Shown one piece after another: positions 11,227-21,619 of a stretch of 64,000 nucleotides of DNA. The translations under genes and the position numbers were made by a program. Every line of letters starts with the position of its first letter. Positions within the stretch are counted from its first letter, which is position 1. The DNA is from Rutidosis leptorrhynchoides (lineage: Eukaryota > Streptophyta > Magnoliopsida > Asterales > Asteraceae): NCBI RefSeq assembly GCF_046630445.1, contig NC_092336.1:505067001-505131000 (forward strand), read 5' to 3'. The notes beneath the pieces were generated by a model that did no database searches, had not been told where the DNA came from, and saw only the letters and a program-made list of their open reading frames with translations.

Positions 11227-12196
11227 AAATAAAAAAATAAATCTTTCCGTGCTAAGCTATTGTGTGTGAATCTTAACTACTCGGTTAATTCATATTACAA
11301 ATATGCAATAATGTATGTCCCTCACCCGCAACTTAACCATCGTTAACTACAATCTCTGTCTCAATTCAACAAGTTCCAATTCCTAATAAATCAAGTATAT
11401 ATTTGATTTTACACTTCATCATTGATGTAACCGAAACTTTTCAGATAACATCATTCGTACTTTGCGAAGTTCACAAGAATTTAACGAAAACCAACATCAC
11501 ATCTCAACAAATAAATAAGTATTGATTCATAATTTCAATATTATTGAAGAAATACTTATGTAACCTCTAAAGCCTTCAAGGAATTATTCAATTCTAGTTC
11601 CAACCGTAAATCGAATGAGTTTAATTTAGTATTAACTCATTAAAATCTATGTTACATCTGAGGAGAATATATACATATATATTTTCATAAAGACTGTAAT
11701 AAAATTCTTATGTACAAAATATTAATTGTGAAATTTTTTTAACGGGTAGGTAATACCCGAGAGATATATATAAATTCACAATTAATATGTTACATTCTTC
11801 GAATCAGATTAAGCAAATTATCAATTATACTTCCTACTTTCACAATAATATACATTCTTTCATAGAAATCAAAACAACCATACTCATTCAAACCCAATTA
11901 CATATTCTGATTTTAAAATCTCAGAATTCAATTCGAGATATAACCGGTACCATCACTTTTAGATTCCTACATCTTTCAAAGCTATACTTTGACTTCAAAA
12001 GTGTGTTAGAACATCAAATGTATACAAACGGTTACAATCTGTGTTCAAACCCTTCGAAAATCTCTGAAGACACTTCAAATAATGAGCAATCGAGATGATG
12101 ATCCAACCACATATTACCCACAGTTATGTACTTAAAAAGCTCTCGAAACCAAAGTCATAATTCAACACATATATGTGTCAGATCTTTTGGCATTTA
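10837..12196 (+). other. R4 interior, non-coding and decayed
   Basis: No supportable gene. It contains an (AT)n tract (about 11138-11222) and, at 11735-11760, a PPT-like box (TTTAACGGGTAGGTAATACC) resembling the true PPT at 14770. The sequence is recognisably collinear with R10 62400-62840 read on the minus strand. Confidence 0.5.
11138..11222. repeat. (AT)n microsatellite
   Basis: An AT dinucleotide tract of about 85 bp inside R4. R10 does not have it at the matching place. Confidence 0.95.
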
Positions 12197-12394
12197 TTAG
12201 CCAAAATAACCTTGCAATTCATTTGCAAAGTAGCAAATTATATCACAGCTCCAACAAGACAACTTCAATTTTTTCATTCGGAGTAGTCTTATCATAATTT
12301 TGATATATGTGATTACCCTTTTGTTACCGGAGAACCTTTCATATTCCACCACATTAGCAATAAACTTACCAACAACTTCACTGATCTTGGGCAT
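12197..12394 (-). pseudogene. R4 antisense zinc-knuckle relic
   Basis: On the minus strand, opposite to the LTR polarity, a 65-codon open frame runs VVGKFIANVVEYERFSGN and later KLSCWSCDIICYFANELQG. The second part has the spacing of a CCHC zinc knuckle (C-x2-C-x4-[H]-x4-[C]), with His replaced by Tyr and the last Cys by Leu. R10 has the matching relic on its own antisense strand (61299-61373), with KLACWSCDKIGYLGKKL and the same two replacements. This looks like a captured or antisense gag-type ORF that was already damaged in the common ancestor. The identification rests on a short motif. Confidence 0.45.
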
Positions 12395-12589
12395 TCTGAA
12401 GAATCTTTATATTTATCGAAACCTCATCATTTACTCATCTGCCTCTTGTAAAGAGAATTGCCATACGAATCATTGGGAATTAGCAATCAGTATTGTGAAA
12501 TCTCACAGCATGTTGACGCCAACAGTTATACATAACATCTATTATCAAGGCTTACATACTTTGAATGTGAAGTTTCTGAAAAACACTCT

Positions 12590-12880
12590 GAACCGCGAAC
12601 TAGTTCTCGAAATGCTGATGAAGCAACAAAAACTATAAACGACCTTAGCAGTAAAAAGTTTGATGATAAAGATTAGTGTATTAACAAAGCTCAGAAATAG
12701 AGAAGTTTTGGAACTGGAAAAACGGATTGAGCAAAGTATGAAGGAGGCTGTGGACAAATCACAAAGACTGAACCAGCCTTCAAAGAATCCAAATGATTCA
12801 GTGTCTGCTGAAGTCATTAACGAATACCTTGCTCCTGACACTAAACCCTTACAGACAATATTCTTCATCATCCTCTGATA
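12590..12880 (+). pseudogene. R4 conserved sense relic, charged coiled-coil-like
   Basis: The plus-strand frame includes EVLELEKRIEQSMKEAVDKS, a charged helix-like segment, and later NPNDSVSAEVINEYLAPDT. R10 60905-61140, read on its minus strand, has the same stretch with stops and frameshifts. I do not recognise the protein. It is shared by both elements and is older than either insertion. Confidence 0.4.
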
Positions 12881-13084
12881 TTAGAAATTCTAAGAAATCA
12901 TCGTATCTTTCATTATAAATATCCTCCATATTTCTGAAGATATTTCCATAACTATTCTTATCTGGAATCATTTATCTCTTTACGCTATCTGTATTACATC
13001 AAAAAGGAAACTGTTTAGTTCCTATACTCTGTAAACCTTTGAGTTTAAAATATGAATGTTTTTGAAGTAGTATTGGAAACCGAA

Positions 13085-13145
13085 GCATGAGTTAGTATAA
13101 TATAATGACACTTGATCAACGTGATTATATTACAGTAATTCATGC
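13085..13145. repeat. Long imperfect palindrome, copy 2 of 3
   Basis: The arms pair over about 22 positions with two mismatches and one G-T pair. The perfect inner part is TAATATAAT (13098-13106) with ATTATATTA (13124-13132). The centre contains CACTTGATCAACGTG. It is homologous to the palindromes at 2001-2063 and 60635-60697. Confidence 0.75.
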
Positions 13146-13781
13146 TGAGTTTCTAAATGGAACGTGATGATTCACAGATCATAACATCATCATGTGCCAT
13201 GTTATACGACTCTTGTATTCTATTTAACCTCTAAAATATCAAGAAAATATTTCTTGATGATTCGGCTTTTTCCAAGGTATTCTAGTAATTTGACAAGTCA
13301 AGATCGTGCCATCACAATTTCCTTCCTAGAACATTAACAATGTTCATTCCGAAATTTATATCTGTGAATTCTGGACCATTACAAGCGGTGCTTAATCGCA
13401 AGAAGAAGAAACGAAAGGACAAAACTCCGAAATAGAAATTGGGGTATAAATTGCAGCAAATAAAAGAGAGCATTAACTGTGGATGACAATGATTATAGAA
13501 GATAGAAACAGAGACTTTGAAATATAAGGGAAGATATAAAGCCCAACGACAAACCAAAAATTATAAACCATATATATCGATGCATATAGCAATATAAAGA
13601 CACGGGAGAACTAGAAACACTATAAACCCAAGAGTATAGTAGAAGTAAATAGATTCTTCCGGCGGTAGATGAAAAAGAAGAATGACCGATATGAAAGTTA
13701 CAAGTATATCAAGAATCAAAACTGGATGGAGCATACTGATGAATACTTTAAAATATGAGTTGAGGGTGAAAGAATAGAAGG
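13146..13781 (+). other. R4 3' interior, non-coding
   Basis: Homologous to R10 60060-60630 on the minus strand. Short open frames on both strands have no motif and are broken in R10. I see no gene. Confidence 0.45.
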
Positions 13782-14397
13782 TGATGAAACATGACTAGGA
13801 ACTTAGAAATCAACAGATTTAACTCACACAATGACGGAATAAGTGAATCAAACCCTCTAGTGAATAGGTTAAGCTTTTTGGGATTAATTTAGTCATACCA
13901 CAACTAAATCAAGTGTGATTAGATCAACACCTAGAGCTATTATTCACCACCTGGGTGATTTGGGTTGAGAGAGAATCGGAGGAGCTCACCAGATCTGAGT
14001 GTGTGTAACAAATGAGATTCTTAACCTAAAATGAAGAACATAAGACTTTATATACCCCTACTGTTGACTCACCCGTACGATTCATCCATCACACATACGA
14101 GTTGGCTTCATCAGCCGTACGGGTGATCACTCACTCGTGTCTTCTCATTTAGGTTGTAATTGTGACTTAGCTCAGCATCAACCGTGCGTATGAGCCTGTC
14201 AGCCGTATGAGTGAGGCTTCACTCGGACGTCTGACTAAGTCTAACATAGTCAAACATCCAAATCTCGTTCCTGCAGTTGCTGTAACCACATACAAACATG
14301 GATAGGATAATAACGAACGATCATGGTGGCTTGTAAACTGTTGTACCTGCAATGGACGTGGGTAGATGTCTAGGGACTTGCATAAAATGCATCAACA
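13782..14397 (-). mobile_element. S7: solo LTR on the minus strand
   Basis: This 616-bp unit reads TGATGAAACATG...GCATCAACA in plus orientation and is flanked by the TSD GAAGG (13777-13781 and 14398-14402). Removing it restores collinearity with R10 near 60045. In its own direction it starts TGTTGATGCATTTTATG, close to the start of the R1 LTR (TGTTGGTGCATTATAG), so the two are related families. It has a TATA box at 14054-14046 with CpG-rich palindromic motifs upstream. Confidence 0.9.
14046..14122 (-). promoter_or_regulatory. S7 promoter: TATA box with CGTACG palindromes
   Basis: On the minus strand, TATATAAAG (14054-14046) lies about 18 bp downstream of ACCCGTACG (14072-14079). A second palindromic CCGTACGG follows at 14115-14122. 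Imperfect relatives of the motif continue to about 14215. Confidence 0.55.
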
Positions 14398-14769
14398 GAA
14401 GGTGTGAGTTGTAAGAAAATGAAGGAGGTGAATTTATAAGAAAATCTCCGACAGAAGAATTAAAATGGACGATCGCATTTAAAGCAGATCCTAATTCCTT
14501 TTGTTACCGGAGAATCAAATCTTATTACAAAGATTTTCTTCAAATCTCTTGAAATCTGGAAATCAATCATATCTACGTCAAATGATAAGATGAATCTACA
14601 CTTACTCATTTCACTCTTCTATGTTAGCTTCATTCGTACTCTTCATATAAATGGATTGTTTATCCAAATTATTCGCTGATGATAAAACTCTAATTTTCAG
14701 CCTGTATGCATCATGAAAACATACTTATTATCATTCACGACCTTTCCACTCAAATTTCGGGACGAAATT

Positions 14770-14787
14770 TCTTTAACGGGTAGGTAC
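14770..14787 (+). other. R4 polypurine-tract region
   Basis: TCTTTAACGGGTAGGTAC ends directly at the 3' LTR start TGTGACAACCC. R10 has the same block next to its 3' LTR (minus strand, 59698-59721). The purine tract is weak (GGGTAGG), but the position and conservation fit. Confidence 0.6.
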
Positions 14788-16569
14788 TGTGACAACCCGG
14801 AAATTTCCAACCAAATTTAAACTTTATCTTTATATTATTCCGACACGATAAGCAAAGTTTGTTAAGTTAAATCTCAAGAATTTTAAATTGTGTTCATACA
14901 TTCATTATAACCTCGACCAAATTCCGACGATTCACGAACCGTTATATATAAATAAATATGTATATATATGTATATATATATTATAACTTGAGAATATGAA
15001 TAAAGTATTAAACGTATAATACTTTACATGAACGTATTTGTTTCAATATGTTTATCGATGGAATTAGAAGATAATATCAAATGATTGATTTATCAGATAC
15101 ATTATGATATGATTACAGGTCTATGTTATGAGATTCACTGTGATTTAAGAAATCTATTCTTTTTGACAACATTCGGAAAATGGTAAAGTGGTTTATAAGT
15201 GAGAACGTGAAGTGTAAATAACTTAGATGTTGGATATCGACAAGTTATGTAACTCGACATTTTTTATTAAGATGATTTCATACGTTTATTTAACCTTTGA
15301 ACTTTATCCCATGCTTCACCAACAAACTGTAATTTAAAAACTTGAAACCTATTATGAATATATATGATTCTACTTTTCTAAAACATTTTATAATATAACG
15401 ATTTCCATTATTTTAACCTTTAAACAAAATGATTCTTAAAAATATATTTGGTTTTGGAAAACAAAATTATTATATTTATTTGATTTAGTTTCAAACGTAC
15501 AAAAACGTTTTCAGTTTAAAAAGAACTTTATTATTAAAACGTATATAACTTTTATAAATATCTAGAACCACTTTTGACAACTCATTACTTAACCAGTATG
15601 ATAAAGATAACGATATTTATATTTTATTTTATTAAATATATATAACGATTTAAATTAATATTATATATATTTATACGCGTATTATGCGTACATAGTTTTA
15701 TACTTTTACTATACTTAAACTTTACCTTTACTTTATTTTTACTTTACTTTAACTTTAATAATTCACTTTAGTAATTCATACTTTAATAATTCACTTTAAT
15801 AATTCATACTTTAATAATTCACTTTAATAATTCATACTTTAATAATTCACTTTAATAATTCATACTTTAATAATTCACTTTAATAATTCATACTTTAATA
15901 ATTTACTTTAATAATTCAAAAATCTATTATAAATAGAATTCAATAGGTTTCATTATTTCATAAGAAACTTGAAAATATTTTTCTCTAAACTTTCTCAATC
16001 GATTTACATATATATATTTACTCCGTATTATTTCAAGATATTATTAGTATACATAAAATATTACGTCAGAGTGCTGTCCGAGTGATTTCGAAATTGTTTT
16101 TCGAGTGGGATTGGATTAAGGAAATTATGAGTTATAGCTATGGAGGTGATTGGGTATGGTTCATGGGTATGCTCGTGAGATCAATATAGTGTTTATCATC
16201 TCCGTTGCGTCTACGTACCTTTCCTGCAATATTGAATCTCAATATTGATACGTGAGTACTCATAATTTAACTTTTACATACTAATAGTGTATCCCTGACT
16301 AGTGCTCGAGTATATAGGATTATGCATGTTTGTACTTTTGATATTGTCTTTAGTTAGGTTATGTTGAATCCTGAATTAGTTATATATGCAACTGAGATAA
16401 GGTATAAGATATGCATGTCGTTGGAAAGCTAGCGAAAAATTAAGAACTTTTCATTTAGATATCGAATGATTTCGATGAACGGATTTGAAGTTATAGTCCA
16501 TCGAATTTTTGTATTATTATTAAAAATGATCATTATTATCGTCGTTATTATCGTCGTTCTAGTTTTATC

Positions 16570-16657
<88 letters not shown>

Positions 16658-18731
16658 CTTTATCAATAAAAGTATTTATCATTAAAAATTGTTATTTTTT
16701 ATTATTGTTACTATCGTTATTATCGTTAAAGTTATAATTAGTATTATTATTATTATCCAATTATTATTATTATTATTATTATTTTTATTATTGGTATTAT
16801 TATTATTATTATCATTATTAATATATATCATTATTTAAAAATGGTTATTGTTATTGTTATTATTATTACTATATTATCATTAAGATAATTATTAGTATTA
16901 TCAGTAATAATGTTATAGTAACTATTATTATTAATATTAGTGTAATTAAAACAAATATTTGTAACACCTAATTATTTTGATTACTATTATTATCATTATT
17001 ACGAACACGATATAAAAGACGATTAAAATCTATTAAACGAAACGATTAGAAAATAATGGGTAAGTGTATCATGATGAAATTAAAATATTATAAGATATTG
17101 ATTTAGATAAAATTATCGTTCTTATTATTTTTATCATTACTATTATTATTAAAATTATCGTTAGTATTAAAACTATCATTTTAATAAAAATTATCATTTT
17201 AATAGAAATGTCATTGTTACTATAAAATATTATTATTATTATTATTATTTTAAATAGAATTATTATTTTAAAGATAATATTAAAAATTATCGTAAATATT
17301 AAAGTTATCATAATTAGAATTATCGTTTTATCATAATGTCATCTTAGTAATTATAAATATTGATATTTTTATAATAATAATTATTATTACAAAATAATAC
17401 AACTTTTACTTACTATCATTATAGATATTATTTTATCAAATAAATATTTGATACAAACATATTTTACTACGTGTAATAACTTACTTTAATAATACCTATC
17501 ATATTATCTTTATAATATTAAATGAACCCTATAAATTTTATTACTTAATATATATAAAAGTATATTTTATTATATAAATATAATATAAAATTTTATTTAT
17601 TAATAAATAAATTATATTATTTACTCTAATAAATCTTTTAAAAATATTTAAAAATATAAAACGACGATATTTAAACTATATATTAATCATGTATAGATTT
17701 TTGGAAATTATTTTGAGTCAAATTTACTTTTGTTGACTTTTGCATATTAGTCTCGAGCATTAGGATTGTGGTACACTATGACTTGACCTAATTTGTTAGA
17801 CAAATATTGACCAACACATAAATATATATAATTAATTTAGGTTCGTGAATCCGAGGCCAACCTTGCACTTGTTCAATGACGTTATATGTATTTTTACTAC
17901 GAAATACAGTATGGTGAGTTTCATTTACCTTTTTACCCTTTATATTTTTGGGACTGAGAATACATGCGCTTTTATAAATGTTTGACGAAATAGACACAAG
18001 TAATTGAAACTACATTCTATGGTTGAATTATCGAAATCGAATATGCCCCTTTTTATTAAAGTCTGGTAATCTAAGAATTAGGGAACAGACACCCTAATTG
18101 ACGCGAATCCTAAAGATAGATCTATTGGGCCTAACAAACCCCATCCAAAGTACCGGATGCTTTAGTACTTCGAAATTATATCATGTCCGAAGGAGGATCC
18201 CGGAATGATAGGGGATATTCTTATATGTATCTAGTTAATGTCGGTTACCAGGTGTTCACCATATGAATGATTATTTTTTTTGTCTCTATGCATGGGACGT
18301 ATATTTATGAGAACTGGAAAGAAAATTCTTGTGGTCTATTAAAATGATGGAAATAAATGATTATGATAAACTAATGAACTCACCAACCTTTTGGTTGACA
18401 CTTTAAAGCATGTTTATTCTCAGGTGTTAAAGAAATCTTCCGCTGTGCATTTGCTCATTTTAAAGATATTACTTGGAGTCTTTCATAGCATATTTCGAAG
18501 AACGTTGCATTCGAGTCATTGAGTTTATCAAAGATTATTATTAAATCAATTTATAGTTGGATAGTGGATATTATGAAATGGTATGCATGCCTATCAATTT
18601 TTGATGTAAAGAAAGATTGTCTTTTAAAAACGAATGCAATGTTTGTAAAATGTATCATATAGAGGTCAAATACCTCGCAATGTAATCAACTATTGTGAAT
18701 CGTTTATAATGTATATGAATGGGTCCTTTCA
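14788..18731 (+). repeat. R4 3' LTR
   Basis: Nearly identical to 2990-6951. The differences seen are scattered substitutions, six instead of seven 28-bp units (15753-15920) and different TTA tract lengths (longest about 16569-16655). It ends CCTTTCA, followed by the TSD TACGT. Confidence 0.93.
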
Positions 18732-18736
18732 TACGT

Positions 18737-19060
18737 AAACCTCTCGAATTCCAAGTGGGTGACCGCGTAATATTAATAGTCGCGCCTTGAAAAGGTGTAA
18801 TCCTTTTCGAGAAATGTAGAAAGCTAAATCCACGATATTTTGATCCTTTTGAAATCTTGGAGCGTATTGGACCCGTTGCTTACCGTTTAGACCTTCAGAC
18901 TCAATTAAATTACGTTCATCCTACATTCTATGTATCGAACTTGAAAAGTCTCTCGTCGAACAAGAACTTGTTATCCCTTTTCGATGAGCTTACTATCGAT
19001 GACAAACTCCACTTCATGGGAAAACCGGTTGAAATTATTAATCGTGAAACCAAACTTTAG
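18737..19060 (+). pseudogene. R2 integrase C-terminus and chromodomain-side relic
   Basis: This continues the integrase from 2989 after R4. The frames read KPLEFQVGDRV, then a degraded SH3-like block, then YFDPFEILERIGPVAYRLDL and QLNYVHPTFYVSNLK. These are hallmark segments of the Tekay/Del C-terminal integrase. The last open frame (18857-19060) ends in KPVEIINRETKL and a stop. The next frame carries SRSSKFVGMPGSNEKK and related sequence, probably frameshifted chromodomain. Confidence 0.8.
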
Positions 19061-19194
19061 AAACAAAGTAAAATCTCGATCGTCAAAGTTCGTTGGAATG
19101 CCAGGATCAAATGAGAAGAAAGTACCCTCACTTATTCGTAGAATTGGCGACGCAAGATCTCGAGGAAGAAACAAAGACTACTACTTCCAACTAA

Positions 19195-19229
19195 ATTTTG
19201 GGACGAAATTTCTTTTAAGGTGCAGGTAA
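19195..19229 (+). other. R2 polypurine-tract region
   Basis: TTTTGGGACGAAATTTCTTT and AAGGTGCAGGTAA precede the 3' LTR start TGTAATAACCCG at 19230. The GGGACGAAATTTC motif is common directly before the 3' LTR in Tekay-like plant elements. R4 has a version of it at 14758-14771. Confidence 0.7.
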
Positions 19230-19456
19230 TGTAATAACCCGCCTTTTTTCGTTAATTTATTTTAACGCCCGTCTTTTTTTTTTAGATAATATCTTTCGTT
19301 ATCTAAATTCGTATCTTCCGTTAACTAACGTTCTTAATATTCCCGTTATTGGATTTTAACATCTTCCGTTTACTCTCGCGTATTTAAAATAATTCGTTTG
19401 GTTAATTCACGCACCTGTTTTCAAACTTGAGGGACCAAAGTTGCCAAGGGGCCAAA

Positions 19457-19477
19457 CTAGTTGACAAGGTCAACTAG
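19457..19477. promoter_or_regulatory. R2 LTR inverted W-box palindrome
   Basis: CTAGTTGAC, three bases, GTCAACTAG: perfect 9-bp arms, each holding the WRKY-type core TTGAC. A CT-rich presumed leader lies just downstream. It is comparable in position to the palindromes in the other LTR promoters. Confidence 0.55.
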
Positions 19478-20638
19478 TCAAACCCCACCACCACCACTCA
19501 TTCACTTCACCTCTCATCTCTCTTTTTATCTCTAGTTCAAGAACACCATTTTATCCAAATCAAAGAATCATCATCCAAATTCGATCTAGGAAGCTTACAA
19601 CAAAACAAATTACATATTTGTAATCCTCTCTTCATCCTCTTCAATTTGGTACCAATTTCATAGCTTGGGGTAAGCTTTTCAAAATCTCTAATTTCCATAA
19701 ATTAGACCTTTAAACTTAAAAGTATGTTAATTAGTGTCTATGGCTCGAGTCTAACATGAATATGTGATTTATTTGCTCGATCTTGTTATTTTGCATAAAC
19801 TAGCATGAACTTGAAAAAGGGTTTGTTTAATCTTGAGTTTTGGGTGATTTAATGTTGTTAAATATTAAAGCTCATGTATTAAATGTGCTACTAGCATCAT
19901 TAGCTTCGTTTTGGTATGTAGGTTGATTTAGAAAAACTTCATTAACAAAATTGTTGAATTCATGATTCTTGGTTAGGGTTTGATAGACTTAAATACGAAT
20001 TTTTGATGCATTGAATGCTATGAAATGTTGTTAGTAAGTGTTTAGTTGCAATGTATGTTTAATTACCTTCGAAACGGCATATCGTGTGTGTAAATTGGAT
20101 TTCCGAATCACCGTTTGCATTTTTGAGCTTGAAATGTTGAATAATGATCATTCGACGAGGTTTTCGTTATTGTAAATGATGGATTTGATTGGTGATATGT
20201 GTTTAGTTGTATTCCTTGTCAAAATACCGAGCCATAGGACTAATTGAACACATTTCGACCGACCTTGTGTCTTACCCGGTATTGATATATCTTACTTGTT
20301 TAGGTCAAGACTAAACAACTTTCATTGCAAAACATTTAAAATGAAGTACTTTGGCATGCAACTACGGTGAGATCATAGTTCCACCTTTTCAACAACTTTT
20401 ACGCTTTAAATCATGGGATGAGAAACATATACGGTTTATACTTTTATACTTTGAACACAAGAACGAAAACAAACATTCCACGTGCGACTTAGAACAAAAA
20501 GCCTCAATTCAATTATCATTAGTTACACTTGTAGAGTGTAAGCGTGAACTTATGTTGTGTGGATCCATACGGGCTTGACGAGCCCTCATTCGGACCGTTC
20601 GCTATCGTTAGCGAATGAAATATATTTTCGGGTATAGT

Positions 20639-21311
20639 TAGGGATGGCAATGGATCGGATATGGAGCGGGTGATGCCGTATCCACATCCATATCCATTTA
20701 GTTTTTGTTCATCCATATCCATATCCATATCCGTTTAGTTTCACGTCATCCATCCATATCCATATGCAGCGGATTAAGCGGGTTAATGGATATCCAATGG
20801 ATATTAAAAAAATGTTATGATATTTTCTTATATGCGATTAAAATAAAAATGTAGTATAGCAGGAATAAATATAACATAACATATTTAAAATCATCCATAA
20901 GAATATGTAATCTTTATCGAAGATATAACAAAATTTGTTAAATTTTACTATAAAATATGGATTATGAAAAATTAAATATGAATATTGTAAGTTTATTTTA
21001 TTAGATATGCATGTTTTATTGTAATATATTATAGATATTTTATTATAAGGTTGAAAGTAAAATATAAATCTAACGGTAAATGAACTTGTAATAGTAAATA
21101 TGTAAGCATATATCTATATTTATGTATTTTTACATGTATTTCGGGTGGTAATAGATATATCTAAGGATGAAACTTTTCATCCATGTCCATAGCCATATCA
21201 TTTAGGTTCATCCATATCCGTATCCATATCCATTTAGGTTCGTCCATATCCATCACGAAGCGGGTGGATCGAGTAGATATCCACCGGATCGGGTGGCCAT
21301 TGCCATCCCTA
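20639..21311. mobile_element. H1: hAT-like non-autonomous DNA element
   Basis: A 673-bp insert with perfect 15-bp terminal inverted repeats (TAGGGATGGCAATGG and its complement) and a perfect 8-bp TSD, GGTATAGT (20631-20638 and 21312-21319). An 8-bp duplication is the hAT signature. The subterminal zones are rich in ATCCATATCC repeats in both orientations, typical of hAT transposase sites. There is no transposase ORF. The 5' LTR of R2 has a single GGTATAGT at about 677-684, which proves the insertion. Confidence 0.93.
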
Positions 21312-21619
21312 GGTATAGTGTAGGTTCTACCACTATGATAACGGGTTTCGTATACAGTTAAGTCTTGATAATTGGGTGCTCCACAACGTACAATAACTTT
21401 GGAATGCAAACGATTTGGATAATCAACTTATACAAAATCTTGTGGTTTTAAAACAATGTTTACAAATACACCTATGATTTCACCAACGTTTTTTCGTTGA
21501 CAGTTTTCTATATGCTTCTCAGGTTCATACTTGGCTATTTGATACATGCTTCCACACACTTTGATTACTTGCTTGGGGTCAAGCATACATGCATACGCTA
21601 GTGATAGCACCTTTAGATT

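Larger units (their letters stand above)
2990..18731 (+). mobile_element. R4: non-autonomous LTR retrotransposon with giant LTRs
   Basis: The element is 15.7 kb, with LTRs of 3962 bp (2990-6951) and 3944 bp (14788-18731). They begin TGTGACAACCCG, end GGGTCCTTTCA and are flanked by the 5-bp TSD TACGT. A PBS follows the 5' LTR and an AT- and G-containing PPT precedes the 3' LTR. The interior has a short gag-like ORF and decayed open frames but no RT, RNase H or integrase, so it must rely on proteins from another element. The LTRs differ by few substitutions by eye, plus one 28-bp repeat unit and microsatellite length, so the insertion is young. S6 and S7 are inserted in it. R10 on the minus strand is a relative with a similar interior. 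Confidence 0.9.
19230..21619 (+). repeat. R2 3' LTR, first part (interrupted by H1 and R5)
   Basis: It begins TGTAATAACCCG. The segment 20341-21619, minus H1, matches 405-1000 of the 5' LTR. It continues at 38510 after R5. There is an inverted W-box pair at 19457-19477, followed by a pyrimidine-rich, leader-like stretch (19480-19570). No coding region; the open frames at 20351-20578 and elsewhere are also open in the 5' copy only by chance. Confidence 0.85.
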
